64,000 bases of DNA. Origin: Fistularia commersonii. Lineage: Eukaryota; Chordata; Actinopteri; Syngnathiformes; Fistulariidae. Below the pieces are notes generated by a model, which was given only the letters and a program-made list of their open reading frames with translations, was not told the origin of the DNA and made no database searches. Positions within the stretch are counted from its first letter, which is position 1, and each line of letters opens with the position of its first letter. This document shows, one piece after another, positions 12,554 to 25,640 of this stretch. The translations under genes were made by a program, and so were the position numbers. Where the stretch lies: NCBI GenBank assembly GCA_037954325.1, contig JBBMNZ010000067.1, positions 434,001 through 498,000 of the forward strand. Reading direction: 5' to 3'.

Positions 12554-12951
12554 GGGATATTATCAAGCTGGTTTCTGCTGTTGAAATATGTTGTTTAGGA
12601 CAAGATTCTGCACAATATATGTCAAATTCAGTGAAATCCCATCACAGGTTCAAAAAATATAGCCATTCGTTCAAAAATTGCTTATCTCACCAAGTTGAAG
12701 AGTTTTTGATTAATATTGGAAATAACTAATGAATTTCATCAAGCTGGTTTTTGCTGTTGAAATATGTTGTTTAGGACATGATTCTGCACAATATACGTCA
12801 AATTCTTGTGAGCCCATTACAGGTTGAAAGGATATAGCCATCCGTTCAAAACGTGCTTATGAGACCGAGTTGAAGCGTTTTTGATTAGGAGTGGAAATAA
12901 CAAAGGGATATTATCAAGCTGGTTTCTGCTGTTGAAATATGTTGTTTAGGA
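12404..12951. repeat. Two-monomer local duplication
   Basis: The segment with TATACGTCAAATTCTTGTGA, ATCCGTTCAAAACGTGC and the GGGATATTATC marker appears twice, 351 bp apart (GGG at 12554 and 12905). The corresponding place in units 2 and 4 has it once, so the duplication is specific to the start of unit 3. Confidence 0.65.
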
Positions 12952-12970
12952 CAAGATTCTGCACAATATA

Positions 12971-13930
12971 TGTCAAATTTAGTGAAATCCCATTACAGGT
13001 TCAAATGATATAGCCATTCGTCCAAAAAGTACTTATGTCACCAAGTTGAAGAATTTTTGATTAGTATTGGAAATAACCAATGAATTACGTCAAGCTGGTT
13101 TCTGCTGTTGAAATATGTTGTTAGGTCAAGATTCTGCACAATATATGTCATATTCAGAGATATCCCATCAAAAGTCCAAAAGATATAGCCATTCGTTCAA
13201 AAAGTGCTTAACTCACCGAGTTGAGACGTTTCTGATTAGGAGTGGAAATAACTAATGAATTTCATCAAGCTGGTTTCTGCTGTTGAAATATGTTGTTTAG
13301 GACATGATTCTGCACAATATATGTCAAATTCAGTATAATCCCTTCATAGGTTCAAAAGATATCGCCATTCGTTCAAAAAGTACTTATATCACCGAGTTGA
13401 AGCGTTTTTGATTAGGAGTGGAAATAACTTTTGAATTTCATCAAGCTGGTTTCTGCTGTTGACATATGTTTTTTAGGACATGATTCTGCACAATATTTGT
13501 CAAATTTAGTGAAATCCCATTACAGGTTCAAATGATATAGCCATTCGTCCAAAAAGTACTTATGTCACCAAGTTGAAGAATTTTTGATTAGTATTGGAAA
13601 TAACCAATGAATTACGTCAAGCTGGTTTCTGCTGTTGAAATATGTTGTTAGGTCAAGATTCTGCACAATATATGTCATATTCAGAGATATCCCATCAAAA
13701 GTCCAAAAGATATAGCCATTCGTTCAAAAAGTGCTTAACTCACCGAGTTGAGACGTTTCTGATTAGGAGTGGAAATAACTAATGAATTTCATCAAGCTGG
13801 TTTCTGCTGTTGAAATATGTTGTTTAGGACATGATTCTGCACAATATATGTCAAATTCAGTATAATCCCTTCATAGGTTCAAAAGATATCGCCATTCGTT
13901 CAAAAAGTACTTATATCACCGAGTTGAAGC
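12971..13930. repeat. Three-monomer local duplication
   Basis: A stretch beginning with TTAGTGAAATCCCATTACAG and including the TGTCATATTCAGAGATATCC monomer occurs at about 12971-13400 and again at about 13498-13927, 527 bp apart (the TCATATTC marker is at 13149 and 13676). The second copy ends in TTTTTGGATTCAGAGTGG and the first in TTTTTGATTAGGAGTGG, marking where they part. Units 2, 4 and 5 have this segment once. Confidence 0.7.
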
Positions 13931-15235
13931 GTTTTTGGATTCAGAGTGGAAATAATCAATGAATTTCATCAAGCTGGTTTCTGCTGTTGAAATATGTTTT
14001 TTAGGATATGAATCTGCACAATATATGTCAAATTTAGTGTAATCACATCACAGGATCAAAAGATATAGCCATTCGTTCAAAAACTCCTTATCTTATCGGG
14101 TTGAAGCGTTTTTGATTAGGAGTGGAAATAACTGATGGATTTCATCAAGCTGGTTACTGCTGTTGAAATATGTTGTTTAGGACATGATTCTGCAAAACAC
14201 ATGTCAAATTCAGTGAAATCCCATCACATGTTCAAAACATATAGCCATTCGTTCAAAAAATGCTTATCTCACCAAGTTGAAGAGGTTTTGATTAGGAGCG
14301 GAAATAACTATTGAATTTCATCAAGCTGGTTTCAGCTGTTGAAATATGTTGTTTAGGACATGATTCTGCACAATATATGTCAAATTCTTATGAGCCCATT
14401 ACAGGTTCAAAGGATATAGCCATTCGTTCAAAACACGCTTATGAGACCGAGTTGAAGCGTTTTTGATTAGGAGTGGATATAACTAATGAATTTCATCAAG
14501 CTGGTTCCTGCTGTTGAAATATGTTGTTTAGGACAAGATTTTGCACAAAATATGTCAAATTCTGTATAATCCAGCGACAAGTTCAAAAGATATTGCCATT
14601 CGATCAAAAAGTGCTTATCTCACCGAGTTGAGCGTTTTTGATTCGGAGCAGAAATATCTAATGAATTTCATCAAGCTGGTTTCTGCTGTTGAAATATGTT
14701 GTTTAGGACATGATTCTGCAGAAAATATTTCAAATTATGTATAATCCAGCAACAAGATCAAAAGATATAGCCATTCTTGCAAATAATGCTTATCTCACCG
14801 AGTTGAAGCGTTTTTGTTTAGGAGTGGAAATAACTAATGAATTTCATCAAGCTGGTTTCTGCTGTTGAAATATGTTTTTTGGGATATGATTCTGCACAAT
14901 ATATGTATAATTCAGTGTGATCCCATTAAAGGTTCAAAGGATATAGCCATTCTTTCAAAAAGGACTTATCTCACCGAGTTGAAGCGTTTTTGATTCGGAG
15001 TGGAAAATTACTAATGGATATCATCAAGCTGGTTTCTGCTGTTGAAATATGTTGTTTATGACATAATTCTGCACAATATATGTCAAATTAAGCGTAACCC
15101 CTTCACAAGTTCAAAAGATATAGCCATTCGTTCAACAAGTACTTATATCACCGAGTTGAAGCGTTTTTGATTAGGAGTGGAAACAACTTTTGAATTTAAT
15201 CACGCTGGTTTCTGCTATTGAAATATGTTGTTTAG

Positions 15236-15290
15236 GACATAATTCTGCACAATATATGACAAATTCTTGTGAGCCCATTACAGGTTCAAA
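15236..15290. other. Chimeric monomer: junction of two HOR types
   Basis: Up to ACATAATTCTGCACAATATA this monomer follows the unit 5 form (25627 onward). It then changes to the unit 1 form, TGACAAATTCTTGTGAGCCC (about 4350 onward). The switch lies in sequence shared by both, as expected for unequal crossing-over or gene conversion between misaligned monomers. Confidence 0.55.
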
Positions 15291-17519
15291 GGATATAGAC
15301 ATTCGTTCAAAACATGCTTATGAGACCGAGTTTAAGCGTTTTTGATTAGGAGTGGAAATAACTAATGAATTTCATCAAGCTGGTTCCTGCTGTTGAAATA
15401 AGTTGTTTAGGACAAGATTTTGCACAAAATATGTCAAATTCAGTGTAATCCAGCAACAAGATCAAAAGATATAGCCATTCTTGCAAATAATGCTTATCTC
15501 ACCGAGTTGAAGCGTTTTTGTTTGGGAGTGGAAATAACTAATGAATTTCATCAATTGGTTTCTGCTGTTGAAATATGTTTTTTGTGATATGATTCTGCAC
15601 AATATATGTCAAATTCAGTGTGATCCCATTAAAGGTTCAAAGGATATAACCATTCTTTCAAAAAGGACTTATCTCACCGTGTTGAAGCGTTTTTGATTAG
15701 GAGTGGAAATAACTTTTGAATTTCATCAAGCTGGTTACTGCTGTTGAAATATGTTTTTTTGGGATATGATTCTGCACAATATATGTCAAATTCAGTGTGA
15801 TCCCATTAAAGGTTCAAAAGATATCGCCATACGTTCAAAAAGTACTTATCTCTCCGAGTTGAAGCGTTTTTGAATTCGGAGTGGAAATAATCAATGAATT
15901 TCATCAAGCTGGTTTCTGCTCTTGAAATATGTTTTTTAGGATATGATTCTGCACAATATATGTCAAATTTAGTGTAATCACATCACAGGTACAAAAGACA
16001 TAGCCATTCGTTCAAAAAGTGCTTATCTCACCGAGTTGAAGCGTTTTTGATTTGGAGTGCAATTAACTAATGAATTTCATCAAGCTGGTTTCTGTTGTTG
16101 AAATATGTTGTTTAGGACATGATTCTGCAGAACATATGTCAAATTCAGTGTAATCCAGCGACAAGATCAAAAGATATAGCCATTCGTGCAAAAAGTGCTT
16201 ATCTCACCGAGTTGAAGCAATTTTGATTAGGAGTGGCAATAACTAATGAATTTCATCAAGTAGATTTCTACTGTTGAAATATGTTGTTTAGGACATGATT
16301 CTGCACAATATATGTCAAATTCAGTGTAATCCCTTCACAAGTTCAAAAGATATAGCATTTCGTTCAAAAATTGCTCATCTTACCGAGTTGAAGCGTTTTT
16401 GATTTGGAGTGCAATTAACTAATGAATTTCATCAAGCTGGTTTCTGTTGTTGAAATATGTTGTTTAGGATATGATTCTGCACAATATATGTCAAAGTCAG
16501 TGTGATCCCATTACAGGTTCAAAGGATATAGCCATTCGTTCAAAAAGGACTTATCTCACCGAGTTGAAGCGTTTGTGATTAGGAGTGGAAATAACTAATG
16601 AATTTCATCAAGCTGGTTTCTGCTGTTGAAATATGTTGTTTAGGACATTATTATGCACAATATATGTCAAATTCAGTGTAATCCCTTCACAAGTTCAAAA
16701 GATATAGCCATTCGTTCAAAAAGTGCTTATCTCACCGAGTTGAAGCGTTTTTGATTCGGAATGGAAATAACTAATGAATTTCATCAAACTGGTTTTTGCT
16801 GTTGAAATATGTTGTTTAGGACATGATTCTGCACAATATATGTCCAATTCAGTGTAATCCCTTCATAGGTTCAAAAGAAATCGCCAGTCGTTCCAAAAGA
16901 ACTTATCTCACCGAGTTGAGGCATTTTTGATTCGGAGTGGAAATAACCAATGAATTTCATCAAGCTGGTTTCTGCTGTTGAAATATGTTTTTTAGGATAT
17001 GATTCTGAACAATATATGTCAAATTTAGTGTAATCAAATCACAGGTTCAAAAGATATAGCCATTCGTTCAAAAACTGCTTATCTTATCAGGTTGAAGCGT
17101 TTTTGATTAGGAGTGGAAATAACTGATGGATTTCGTCAAGCTGGATTCTGCTGTTGAAATATGTTGTTTAGGACATGATTCTGCAAAACATATGTCAAAT
17201 TAAGTGTAATTCAGCGATAAGATCAAAAGATATAGCCATTCGTGAAAAAAGTGCTTATCTCACCGAGTTTAGACGTTTCTGATTAGGAGTGGAAATAACT
17301 AATGAATTTCATCAAGCTGGTTCCCGCTGTTGAAATATGTTATTTAGGACAAGATTCTGCACAAAATATGTCAAATTCAGTATAATCCAGTGACAAGTTC
17401 AAAAGATATAGCCATTCGATCAAAAACTGCTTATCTCACCGAGTTGAAGCATTTTTGATTCGGAGTGGAAATAACTAATGAATTTCAGTAAGCTGGTTTC
17501 TGCTGTTGAAATATGTTGT

Positions 17520-19620
17520 CTAGGGACAAGATTCTGCACAATATATGTCAAATTCAGTGAAATCCCATCACAGGTTCAAAAAATATAGCCATCCGTTCAA
17601 AAATTGCTTATCTCACCAGGTTGAAGAGTTTTTGATTAATATTGGAAATAACTTTTGAATTTCATCAAGCTGGTTTCTGCTCTTGAAAATATGTTGTTTA
17701 GGACATGATTCTGGACAATATATTTCAAATTCAGTGTAATCCCTTCACAAGTTCAAAAGATATAGGCCATTCGTTCAAAAAGTACTTATCTCAACCGAGT
17801 TGAAGCGTTTTTTGATTAGGAGCGGAAATAACTATTGAATTTCATCAAGCTGGTTTCTGATTTTGAAATATGTTGTTTAGGACATGATTCTGCACAATAT
17901 ACGTCAAATTCTTGTGAGCCCATTACAGGTTGAAAGGATATAGCCATCCGTTCAAAACGTGCTTATGAGACCGAGTTGAAGCGTTTTTGATTAGGAGTGG
18001 AAATAACAAAGGGATATTATCAAGCTGGTTTCTGCTGTTGAAATATGTTGTTATGACATAATTCTGCACAATATATGTCAAATTAAGTGTAATCCCTTCA
18101 CAAGTTCAAAAGATATAGCCATTCGTTCAAAAAGTACTTATCTCACCGAGTTGAAGCGTTTTTGATTCGGAGTGGAAATAACTAATGAATTTCATCAAGC
18201 TGGTTTCTGCTGTGTTGAAATATGTTGTTTAGGACAAGGTTCTGCACAATGTATGTCAAATTCAGTGAAATCCCATCACAGGTTCAAAAAAATATAGCCA
18301 TTCGTTTCAAAAATTGCTTATCTCACCAAGTTGAAGAGTTTTTGATTAATATTGGAAATAACTAATGAATTTCATCAAGCTGGTTTCTGCTGTTGAAATA
18401 TGTTGTTTAGGACAAGATTCTGGACAAATATATGTCAAATTCAGTGTAAATCCCTTCACAAGTTAAAAAGATATAGCCATTCGTTCAAAAAAGTACTTAT
18501 CTCACCGGGTTGAAGCGTTTTTGATTAGGAGTGGAAATAACTTTTGAATTTCATCAAGCTGGTTTCTGCTGTTGACATATGTTTTTTAGACATGATTCTG
18601 CACATTATTGTCAAATTTAGTGAAATCCCATTACAGGTTCAAATGATATAGCCATTCGTCCAAAAAGTACTTATGTCACCAAGTTGAAGAATTTTTGATT
18701 AGTATTGGAAATAACCAAATGAATTTCATCAAGCTGGTTTCTGCTGTTTGAAATATGTTGTTAGGTCAAGATTCTGCACATTATATGTCATATTCAGAGA
18801 TATCCCATCAAAAGTCCAAAAGATAATGCCATTCGTTTCAAAAAGTGCTTAACTCACCGAGTTGAGACGTTTTTGATTAGGAGTGGAAATAACTAATGAA
18901 TTTCATCAAGCTGGTTTCTGCGTGTGAAATATGTTGTATTAGGACATGATTCTGCCACAATATATGTCAAATTCAGTATAATCCCTTCATAGGTTCAAAA
19001 GATATCGCCATTCGTTCAAAAAGTACTTATATCACCGAGTTGAAGCGTTTTTGGATTCAGAGTGGAAATAATCAATGAATTTCATCAAGCTGGTTTCTGC
19101 TGTTGAAATATGTTTTTTAGGATATGAATCTGCCACAATATATGTCAAATTTAGTGTAATCACATCACAGGATCAAAAGATATAGTCATTCGTTCAAAAA
19201 CTCCTTATCTTATCGGGTTGAAGCGTTTTTGATTAGGAGTGGAAATAACTGATGGATTTCATCAAGCTGGTTACTGCTGTTGAAATATGTTGTTTTAGGA
19301 CATGATTCTGCAAAACACATGTCAAATTCAGTGAAATCCCATCACATGTTCAAAACATATAGCCATTCGTTCAAAAAATGCTTATCTCACCAAGTTGAAG
19401 AGGTTTTGATTAGGAGCGGAAATAACTATTGAATTTCATCAAGCTGGTTTCAGCTGATGAAATATGTTGTTTAGGACATGATTCTGCACAATATATGTCA
19501 AATTCTTATGAGCCCATTACAGGTTCAAAGGATATAGCCATTCGTTCAAAACACGCTTATGAGACCGAGTTGAAGCGTTTTTGATTAGGAGTGGATATAA
19601 CTAATGAATTTCAATCAAGC
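17520..19620. other. Indel-rich patch, probable sequence error
   Basis: About two dozen one- or two-base insertions and deletions are concentrated here, mostly in runs of one base. Examples: TAGGGACAAG at 17521, TATAGGCCAT at 17761, TCAACCGAG near 17792, TGTGTTGAAA near 18211, ACAAATATATG near 18424, TTTTTTAGACATG near 18583, TGCGTGTGAAAT near 18919, TCTGCCACAATAT near 18951 and 19130, and TCAATCAAGC at 19611. Relative to the matching copy 10.9 kb upstream the offset rises from 10901 (at 17142) to 10918 (at 19839), a net gain of 17 bases, and is then constant. Flanking units do not show this. Confidence 0.75.
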
Positions 19621-22600
19621 TGGTTCCTGCTGTTGAAATATGTTGTTTAGGACAAGATTTTGCACAAAATATGTCAAATTCTGTATAATCCAGCGACAAG
19701 TTCAAAAGATATTGCCATTCGATCAAAAAGTGCTTATCTCACCGAGTTGAGCGTTTTTGATTCGGAGCAGAAATATCTAATGAATTTCATCAAGCTGGTT
19801 TCTGCTGTTGAAATATGTTGTTTAGGACATGATTCTGCACAACATATGTCAAATTCAGTGTAATCCCTTAACAGGTTCAAAAGATATAGCCATTCGTTCA
19901 AAAAGTACTTATCTCACCGAGTTGAAGTGTTTTTTATTCAGAGTTGAATTAACAGGTAAATTTCATCAAGCTGATTTCTGCTGTTGAAATATGTTGTTTA
20001 GGATATGATTCTGCACAACATATGTCAAATTCAGTGTAATCCCTTGACAGGTTCAAAAGATATAGCCATTCGTTCAAAAAGTACTTATCTCACCGAGTTG
20101 AAGTGTTTTTTATTCAGAGTTGAATTAACAGGTAAATTTCATCAAGCTGGTTTCTGCTGTTGAAATATGTTGTCTAGGATATGATTCAGCACAATATATG
20201 TCAAATTTAGTGTAATCACATCACAGGTTCAAAAGATATAGCCATTCGTTCAAAAACTGCTTATCTTATCGGGTTGAAGCGTTTTTGATTAGGAGTGGAA
20301 ATAAATGATGGATTTCGTCAAGCTGGTTTCTGCTGTTGAAATATGTTGTTTAGGAAGTGATTCTGCACAATATATATCAAATTTAGTGTAATCCAGACAC
20401 AAGTTCAAAAGATATAGCCATTCGATCAAAAAGTGCTTATGTCATCGAGTTGAAGCGTTTATGATTCGCAGTGGAAATAACTAATGAAAGAATCAAGATG
20501 CTTTCTGCTGTCTAAATATGTTGTTCAGGACATGATTCTGCACAATATATGTCAACTTCAGTGTAATCCCTTCATAGGTTCAAAAGATATAGCCATTCGT
20601 TCAAAAAATGCTTATCTCACCGAGTTCAAGCGTTTTTGATTCGGAGTGGAAATAACCAATGAATTTCATCAAGCTGGTTTCTGCTGTTGAAATATGTTTT
20701 TAGGATATGATTCTGCACAATATATGTCAAATTTAGTGTAATCACAACACAGGTTCAAAAGATATAGCCATTCGTTCAAAAACTCCTTATCTTATCGGGT
20801 TGAAGCGTTTTTGATTAGGAGTGGAAATAACCGATGGATTTCATCAAGCTGGTTACTGCTGTTGAAATATGTTGTTTAGGACATGATTCTGCAAAACATA
20901 TGTCAAATTCAGTGTAATCCAGCTACAAGTTCAAAAGATATAGCTATTCGATAAAAAGTGCTTATCTCACCGAGTTGAAGCGTTTTTGATTCGGAGTGGA
21001 AATAACTAATGAATTTCATCAAACTGGTTTCTGCTGTTGAAATATGTTGTTTAGGACATGATTCTGCACAATATATGTCAAATTCAGTGAAATCCCATCA
21101 CAGGTTCAAAAGATATAGCCATTCGTTCAAAAATTGCTTATCTCACCAAGTTGAAGAGTTTTTGATTAGGAGCGGAAATAACTATTGAATTTCATCAAGC
21201 TGGTTTCAGCTGTTGAAATATGTTGTTTAGGACATGATTCTGCACAATATATGACAAATTCTTGTGAGCCCATTACAGGTTCAAAGGATATAGACATTCG
21301 TTCAAAACATGCTTATGAGACCGAGTTTAAGCGTTTTTGATTAGGAGTGGAAATAACTAATGAATTTCATCAAGCTGGTTCCTGCTGTTTAAATAAGTTG
21401 TTTAGGACAAGATTTTGCACAAAATATGTCAAATTCAGTGTAATCCAGCAACAAGATCAAAAGATATAGCCATTCTTGCAAATAATGCTTATCTCACCGA
21501 GTTGAAGCGTTTTTGTTTAGGAGTGGAAATAACTAATGAATTTCATCAATTGGTTTCTGCTGTTGAAATATGTTTTTTGTGATATGATTCTGCACAATAT
21601 ATGTCAAATTCAGTGTGATCCCATTAAAGGTTCAAAGGATATAACCATTCTTTCAAAAAGGACTTATCTCACCGTGTTGAAGCGTTTTTGATTAGGAGTG
21701 GAAATAACTTTTGAATTTCATCAAGCTGGTTACTGCTGTTGAAATATGTTTTTTGGGATATGATTCTGCACAATATATGTCAAATTCAGTGTGATCCCAT
21801 TAAAGGTTCAAAAGATATCGCCATACGTTCAAAAAGTACTTATCTCACCGAGTTGAAGCGTTTTTGAATTCGGAGTGGAAATAATCAATGAATTTCATCA
21901 AGCTGGTTTCTGCTGTTGAAATATGTTGTTTAGGATATGATTCTGCACAATATATGTCAAAGTCAGTGTGATCCCATTACAGGTTCAAAGGATATAGCCA
22001 TTCGTTCAAAAAGGACTTATCTCACCGAGTTGAAGCGTTTGTGATTAGGAGTGGAAATAACAAATGAATTTCATCAAGCTGGTTTCTGCTGTTGAAATAT
22101 GTTGTTTAGGACATTATTATGCACAATATATGTCAAATTCAGTGTAATCCCTTCACAAGTTCAAAAGATATAGCCATTCGTTCAAAAAGTGCTTATCTCA
22201 CCGAGTTGAAGCGTTTTTGATCCGGAATGGAAATAACTAATGAATTTCATCAAACTTGTTTTTGCTGTTGAAATATGTTGTTTAGGACATGATTCTGCAC
22301 AATATATGTCCAATTCAGTGTAATCCCTTCATAGGTTCAAAAGAAATCACCAGTCGTTCCAAAAGAACTTATCTCACCGAGTTGAGGCATTTTTGATTCG
22401 GAGTGGAAATAACCAATGAATTTCATCAAGCTGGTTTCTGCTGTTGAAATATGTTTTTTAGGATATGATTCTGAACAATATATGTCAAATTTAGTGTAAT
22501 CAAATCACAGGTTCAAAAGATATAGCCATTCGTTCAAAAACTGCTTATCTTATCAGGTTGAAGCGTTTTTGATTAGGAGTGGAAATAACTGATGGATTTC

Positions 22601-23471
22601 GTCAAGCTGGTTTCTGCTGTTGAAATATGTTGTTTAGGACATGATTCTGCAAAACATATGTCAAATTAAGTGTAATTCAGCGATAAGATCAAAAGATATA
22701 GCCATTCGTGAAAAAAGTGCTTATCTCACCGAGTTTAGACGTTTCTGATTAGGAGTGGAAATAACTAATGAATTTCATCAAGCTGGTTCCCGCTGTTGAA
22801 ATATGTTATTTAGGACAAGATTCTGCACAAAATATGTCAAATTCAGTATAATCCAGTGACAAGTTCAAAAGATATAGCCATTCGATCAAAAACTGCTTAT
22901 CTCACCGAGTTGAAGCATTTTTGATTCGGAGTGGAAATAACTAATGAATTTCATTAAGCTGGTTTCTGCTGTTGAAATATGTTGTCTAGGACAAGATTCT
23001 GCACAATATATGTCAAATTCAGTGAAATCCCATCACAGGTTCAAAAAATATAGCCATTCGTTCAAAAATTGCTTATCTCACCAGGTTGAAGAGTTTTTGA
23101 TTAATATTGGAAATAACTTTTGAATTTCATCAAGCTGGTTTCTGCTCTTGAAATTTGTTGTTTAGGACATGATTCTGGACAATATATTTCAAATTCAGTG
23201 TAATCCCTTCACAAGTTCAAAAGATATAGCCATTCGTTCAAAAAGTACTTATCTCACCGAGTTGAAGCGTTTTTGATTAGGAGCGGAAATAACTATTGAA
23301 TTTCATCAAGCTGGTTTCTGATTTTGAAATATGTTGTTTAGGACATGATTCTGCACAATATACGTCAAATTCTTGTGAGCCCATTACAGGTTGAAAGGAT
23401 ATAGCCATCCGTTCAAAACGTGCTTATGAGACCGAGTTGAAGCGTTTTTGATTAGGAGTGGAAATAACAAA
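18011..23471. repeat. Family A HOR unit 4 (about 31 monomers)
   Basis: Bounded by GGG markers at 18011 and 23472 (5461 bp). It repeats unit 2 monomer for monomer, including the CACAACATATG pair (19839, 20015), the divergent monomer at 20416, the CAATTGG marker at 21547 and the loss of three monomers after about 21.9 kb. The first 1.6 kb carry the probable sequencing errors described separately. Confidence 0.75.
20416..20590. repeat. 175-bp divergent monomer, third copy
   Basis: Same GAAAGAATCAAGATGC and TCTAAATATG changes as at 3520 and 9498, at an offset of 10918 bp from the second copy. Confidence 0.7.
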
Positions 23472-25640
23472 GGGATATTATCAAGCTGGTTTCTGCTGTT
23501 GAAATATGTTGTTTAGGACAAGATTCTGCACAATATATGTCAAATTCAGTGAAATCCCATCCCAGGTTCAAAAAATATAGCCATTCGTTCAAAAATTGCT
23601 TATCTCACCAAGTTGAAGAGTTTTTGATTAATATTGGAAATAACTAATGAATTTCATCAAGCTGGTTTTTGCTGTTGAAATATGTTGTTTAGGACAAGAT
23701 TCTGGACAATATATGTCAAATTCAGTGTAATCCCTTCACAAGTTAAAAATATATAGCCATTCGTTCAAAAAGTACTTATCTCACCGGGTTGAAGCGTTTT
23801 TGATTAGGAGTGGAAATAACTTTTGAATTTCATCAAGCTGGTTTCTGCTGTTGACATATGTTTTTTAGGACATGATTCTGCACAATATTTGTCAAATTTA
23901 GTGAAATCCCATTACAGGTTCAAATGATATAGCCATTCGTCCAAAAAGTACTTATGTCACCAAGTTGAAGAATTTTTGATTAGTATTGGAAATAACCAAT
24001 GAATTACGTCAAGCTGGTTTCTGCTGTTGAAATATGTTGTTAGGTCAAGATTCTGCACAATATATGTCATATTCAGAGATATCCCATCAAAAGTCCAAAA
24101 GATATAGCCATTCGTTCAAAAAGTGCTTAACTCACCGAGTTGAGACGTTTCTGATTAGGAGTGGAAATAACTAATGAATTTCATCAAGCTGGTTTCTGCT
24201 GTTGAAATATGTTGTTTAGGACATGATTCTGCACAATATATGTCAAATTCAGTACAATCCCTTCATAGGTTCAAAAGATATCGCCATTCGTTCAAAAAGT
24301 ACTTATATCACCGAGTTGAAGCGTTTTTGGATTCAGAGTGGAAATAATCAATGAATTTCATCAAGCTGGTTTCTGCTGTTGAAATATGTTTTTTAGGATA
24401 TGAATCTGCACAATATATGTCAAATTTAGTGTAATCACATCACAGGATCAAAAGATATAGCCATTCGTTCAAAAACTCCTTATCTTATCGGGTTGAAGCG
24501 TTTTTGATTAGGAGTGGAAATAACTGATGGATTTCATGAAGCTGGTTACTGCTGTTGAAATATGTTGTTTAGGACATGATTCTGCAAAACACATGTCAAA
24601 TTCAGTGAAATCCCATCACATGTTCAAAACATATAGCCATTCGTTCAAAAAATGCTTATCTCACCAAGTTGAAGAGGTTTTGATTAGGAGCGGAAATAAC
24701 TATTGAATTTCATCAAGCTGGTTTCAGCTGTTGAAATATGTTGTTTAGGACATGATTCTGCACAATATATGTCAAATTCTTATGAGCCCATTACAGGTTC
24801 AAAGGATATAGCCATTCGTTCAAAACACGCTTATGAGACCGAGTTGAAGCGTTTTTGATTAGGAGTGGATATAACTAATGAATTTCATCAAGCTGGTTCC
24901 TGCTGTTGAAATATGTTGTTTAGGACAAGATTTTGCACAAAATATGTCAAATTCTGTATAATCCAGCGACAAGTTCAAAAGATATTGCCATTCGATCAAA
25001 AAGTGCTTATCTCACCGAGTTGAGCGTTTTTGATTCGGAGCAGAAATATCTAATGAATTTCATCAAGCTGGTTTCTGCTGTTGAAATATGTTGTTTAGGA
25101 CATGATTCTGCAGAAAATATTTCAAATTATGTATAATCCAGCAACAAGATCAAAAGATATAGCCATTCTTGCAAATAATGCTTATCTCACCGAGTTGAAG
25201 CGTTTTTGTTTAGGAGTGGAAATAACTAATGAATTTCATCAAGCTGGTTTCTGCTGTTGAAATATGTTTTTTGGGATATGATTCTGCACAATATATGTAT
25301 AATTCAGTGTGATCCCATTAAAGGTTCAAAGGATATAGCCATTCTTTCAAAAAGGACTTATCTCACCGAGTTGAAGCGTTTTTGATTCGGAGTGGAAATA
25401 ACTAATGGATATCATCAAGCTGGTTTCTGCTGTTGAAATATGTTGTTTATGACATAATTCTGCACAATATATGTCAAATTAAGCGTAACCCCTTCACAAG
25501 TTCAAAAGATATAGCCATTCGTTCAACAAGTACTTATATCACCGAGTTGAAGCGTTTTTGATTAGGAGTGGAAACAACTTTTGAATTTAATCACGCTGGT
25601 TTCTGCTGTTGAAATATGTTGTTTAGGACATAATTCTGCA
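23472..25640. repeat. Family A HOR unit 5, truncated
   Basis: This follows unit 3 at an offset of 10392 bp as far as ACATAATTCTGCACAATATA near 25640, including the distinctive monomer with GCAGAAAATATTTCAAATTA (25112 here, 14720 in unit 3). It then continues with monomers of the next region (TGTCAAATTCAGTGTAATCC). Unit 3 leaves the shared pattern at the same point but for a different sequence. Confidence 0.65.

Larger units (their letters stand above)
12554..18010. repeat. Family A HOR unit 3 (chimeric)
   Basis: Bounded by GGG markers at 12554 and 18011 (5457 bp). The first part, to about 15.25 kb, matches unit 5 at an offset of 10392 bp (13676 to 24068, 14731 to 25123). After the switch near 15.25 kb it matches unit 1 at 10901 bp. 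It therefore joins two unit types. It contains its own two-monomer and three-monomer duplications near the start, and its last 500 bp fall in the indel-rich patch. Confidence 0.7.

Noticed and set aside
17520..19620. Rapidly evolving or hypermutated satellite segment
   Set aside because: The changes are single-base indels, mainly in runs of one base, with few substitutions. This fits a technical cause better than a biological one.
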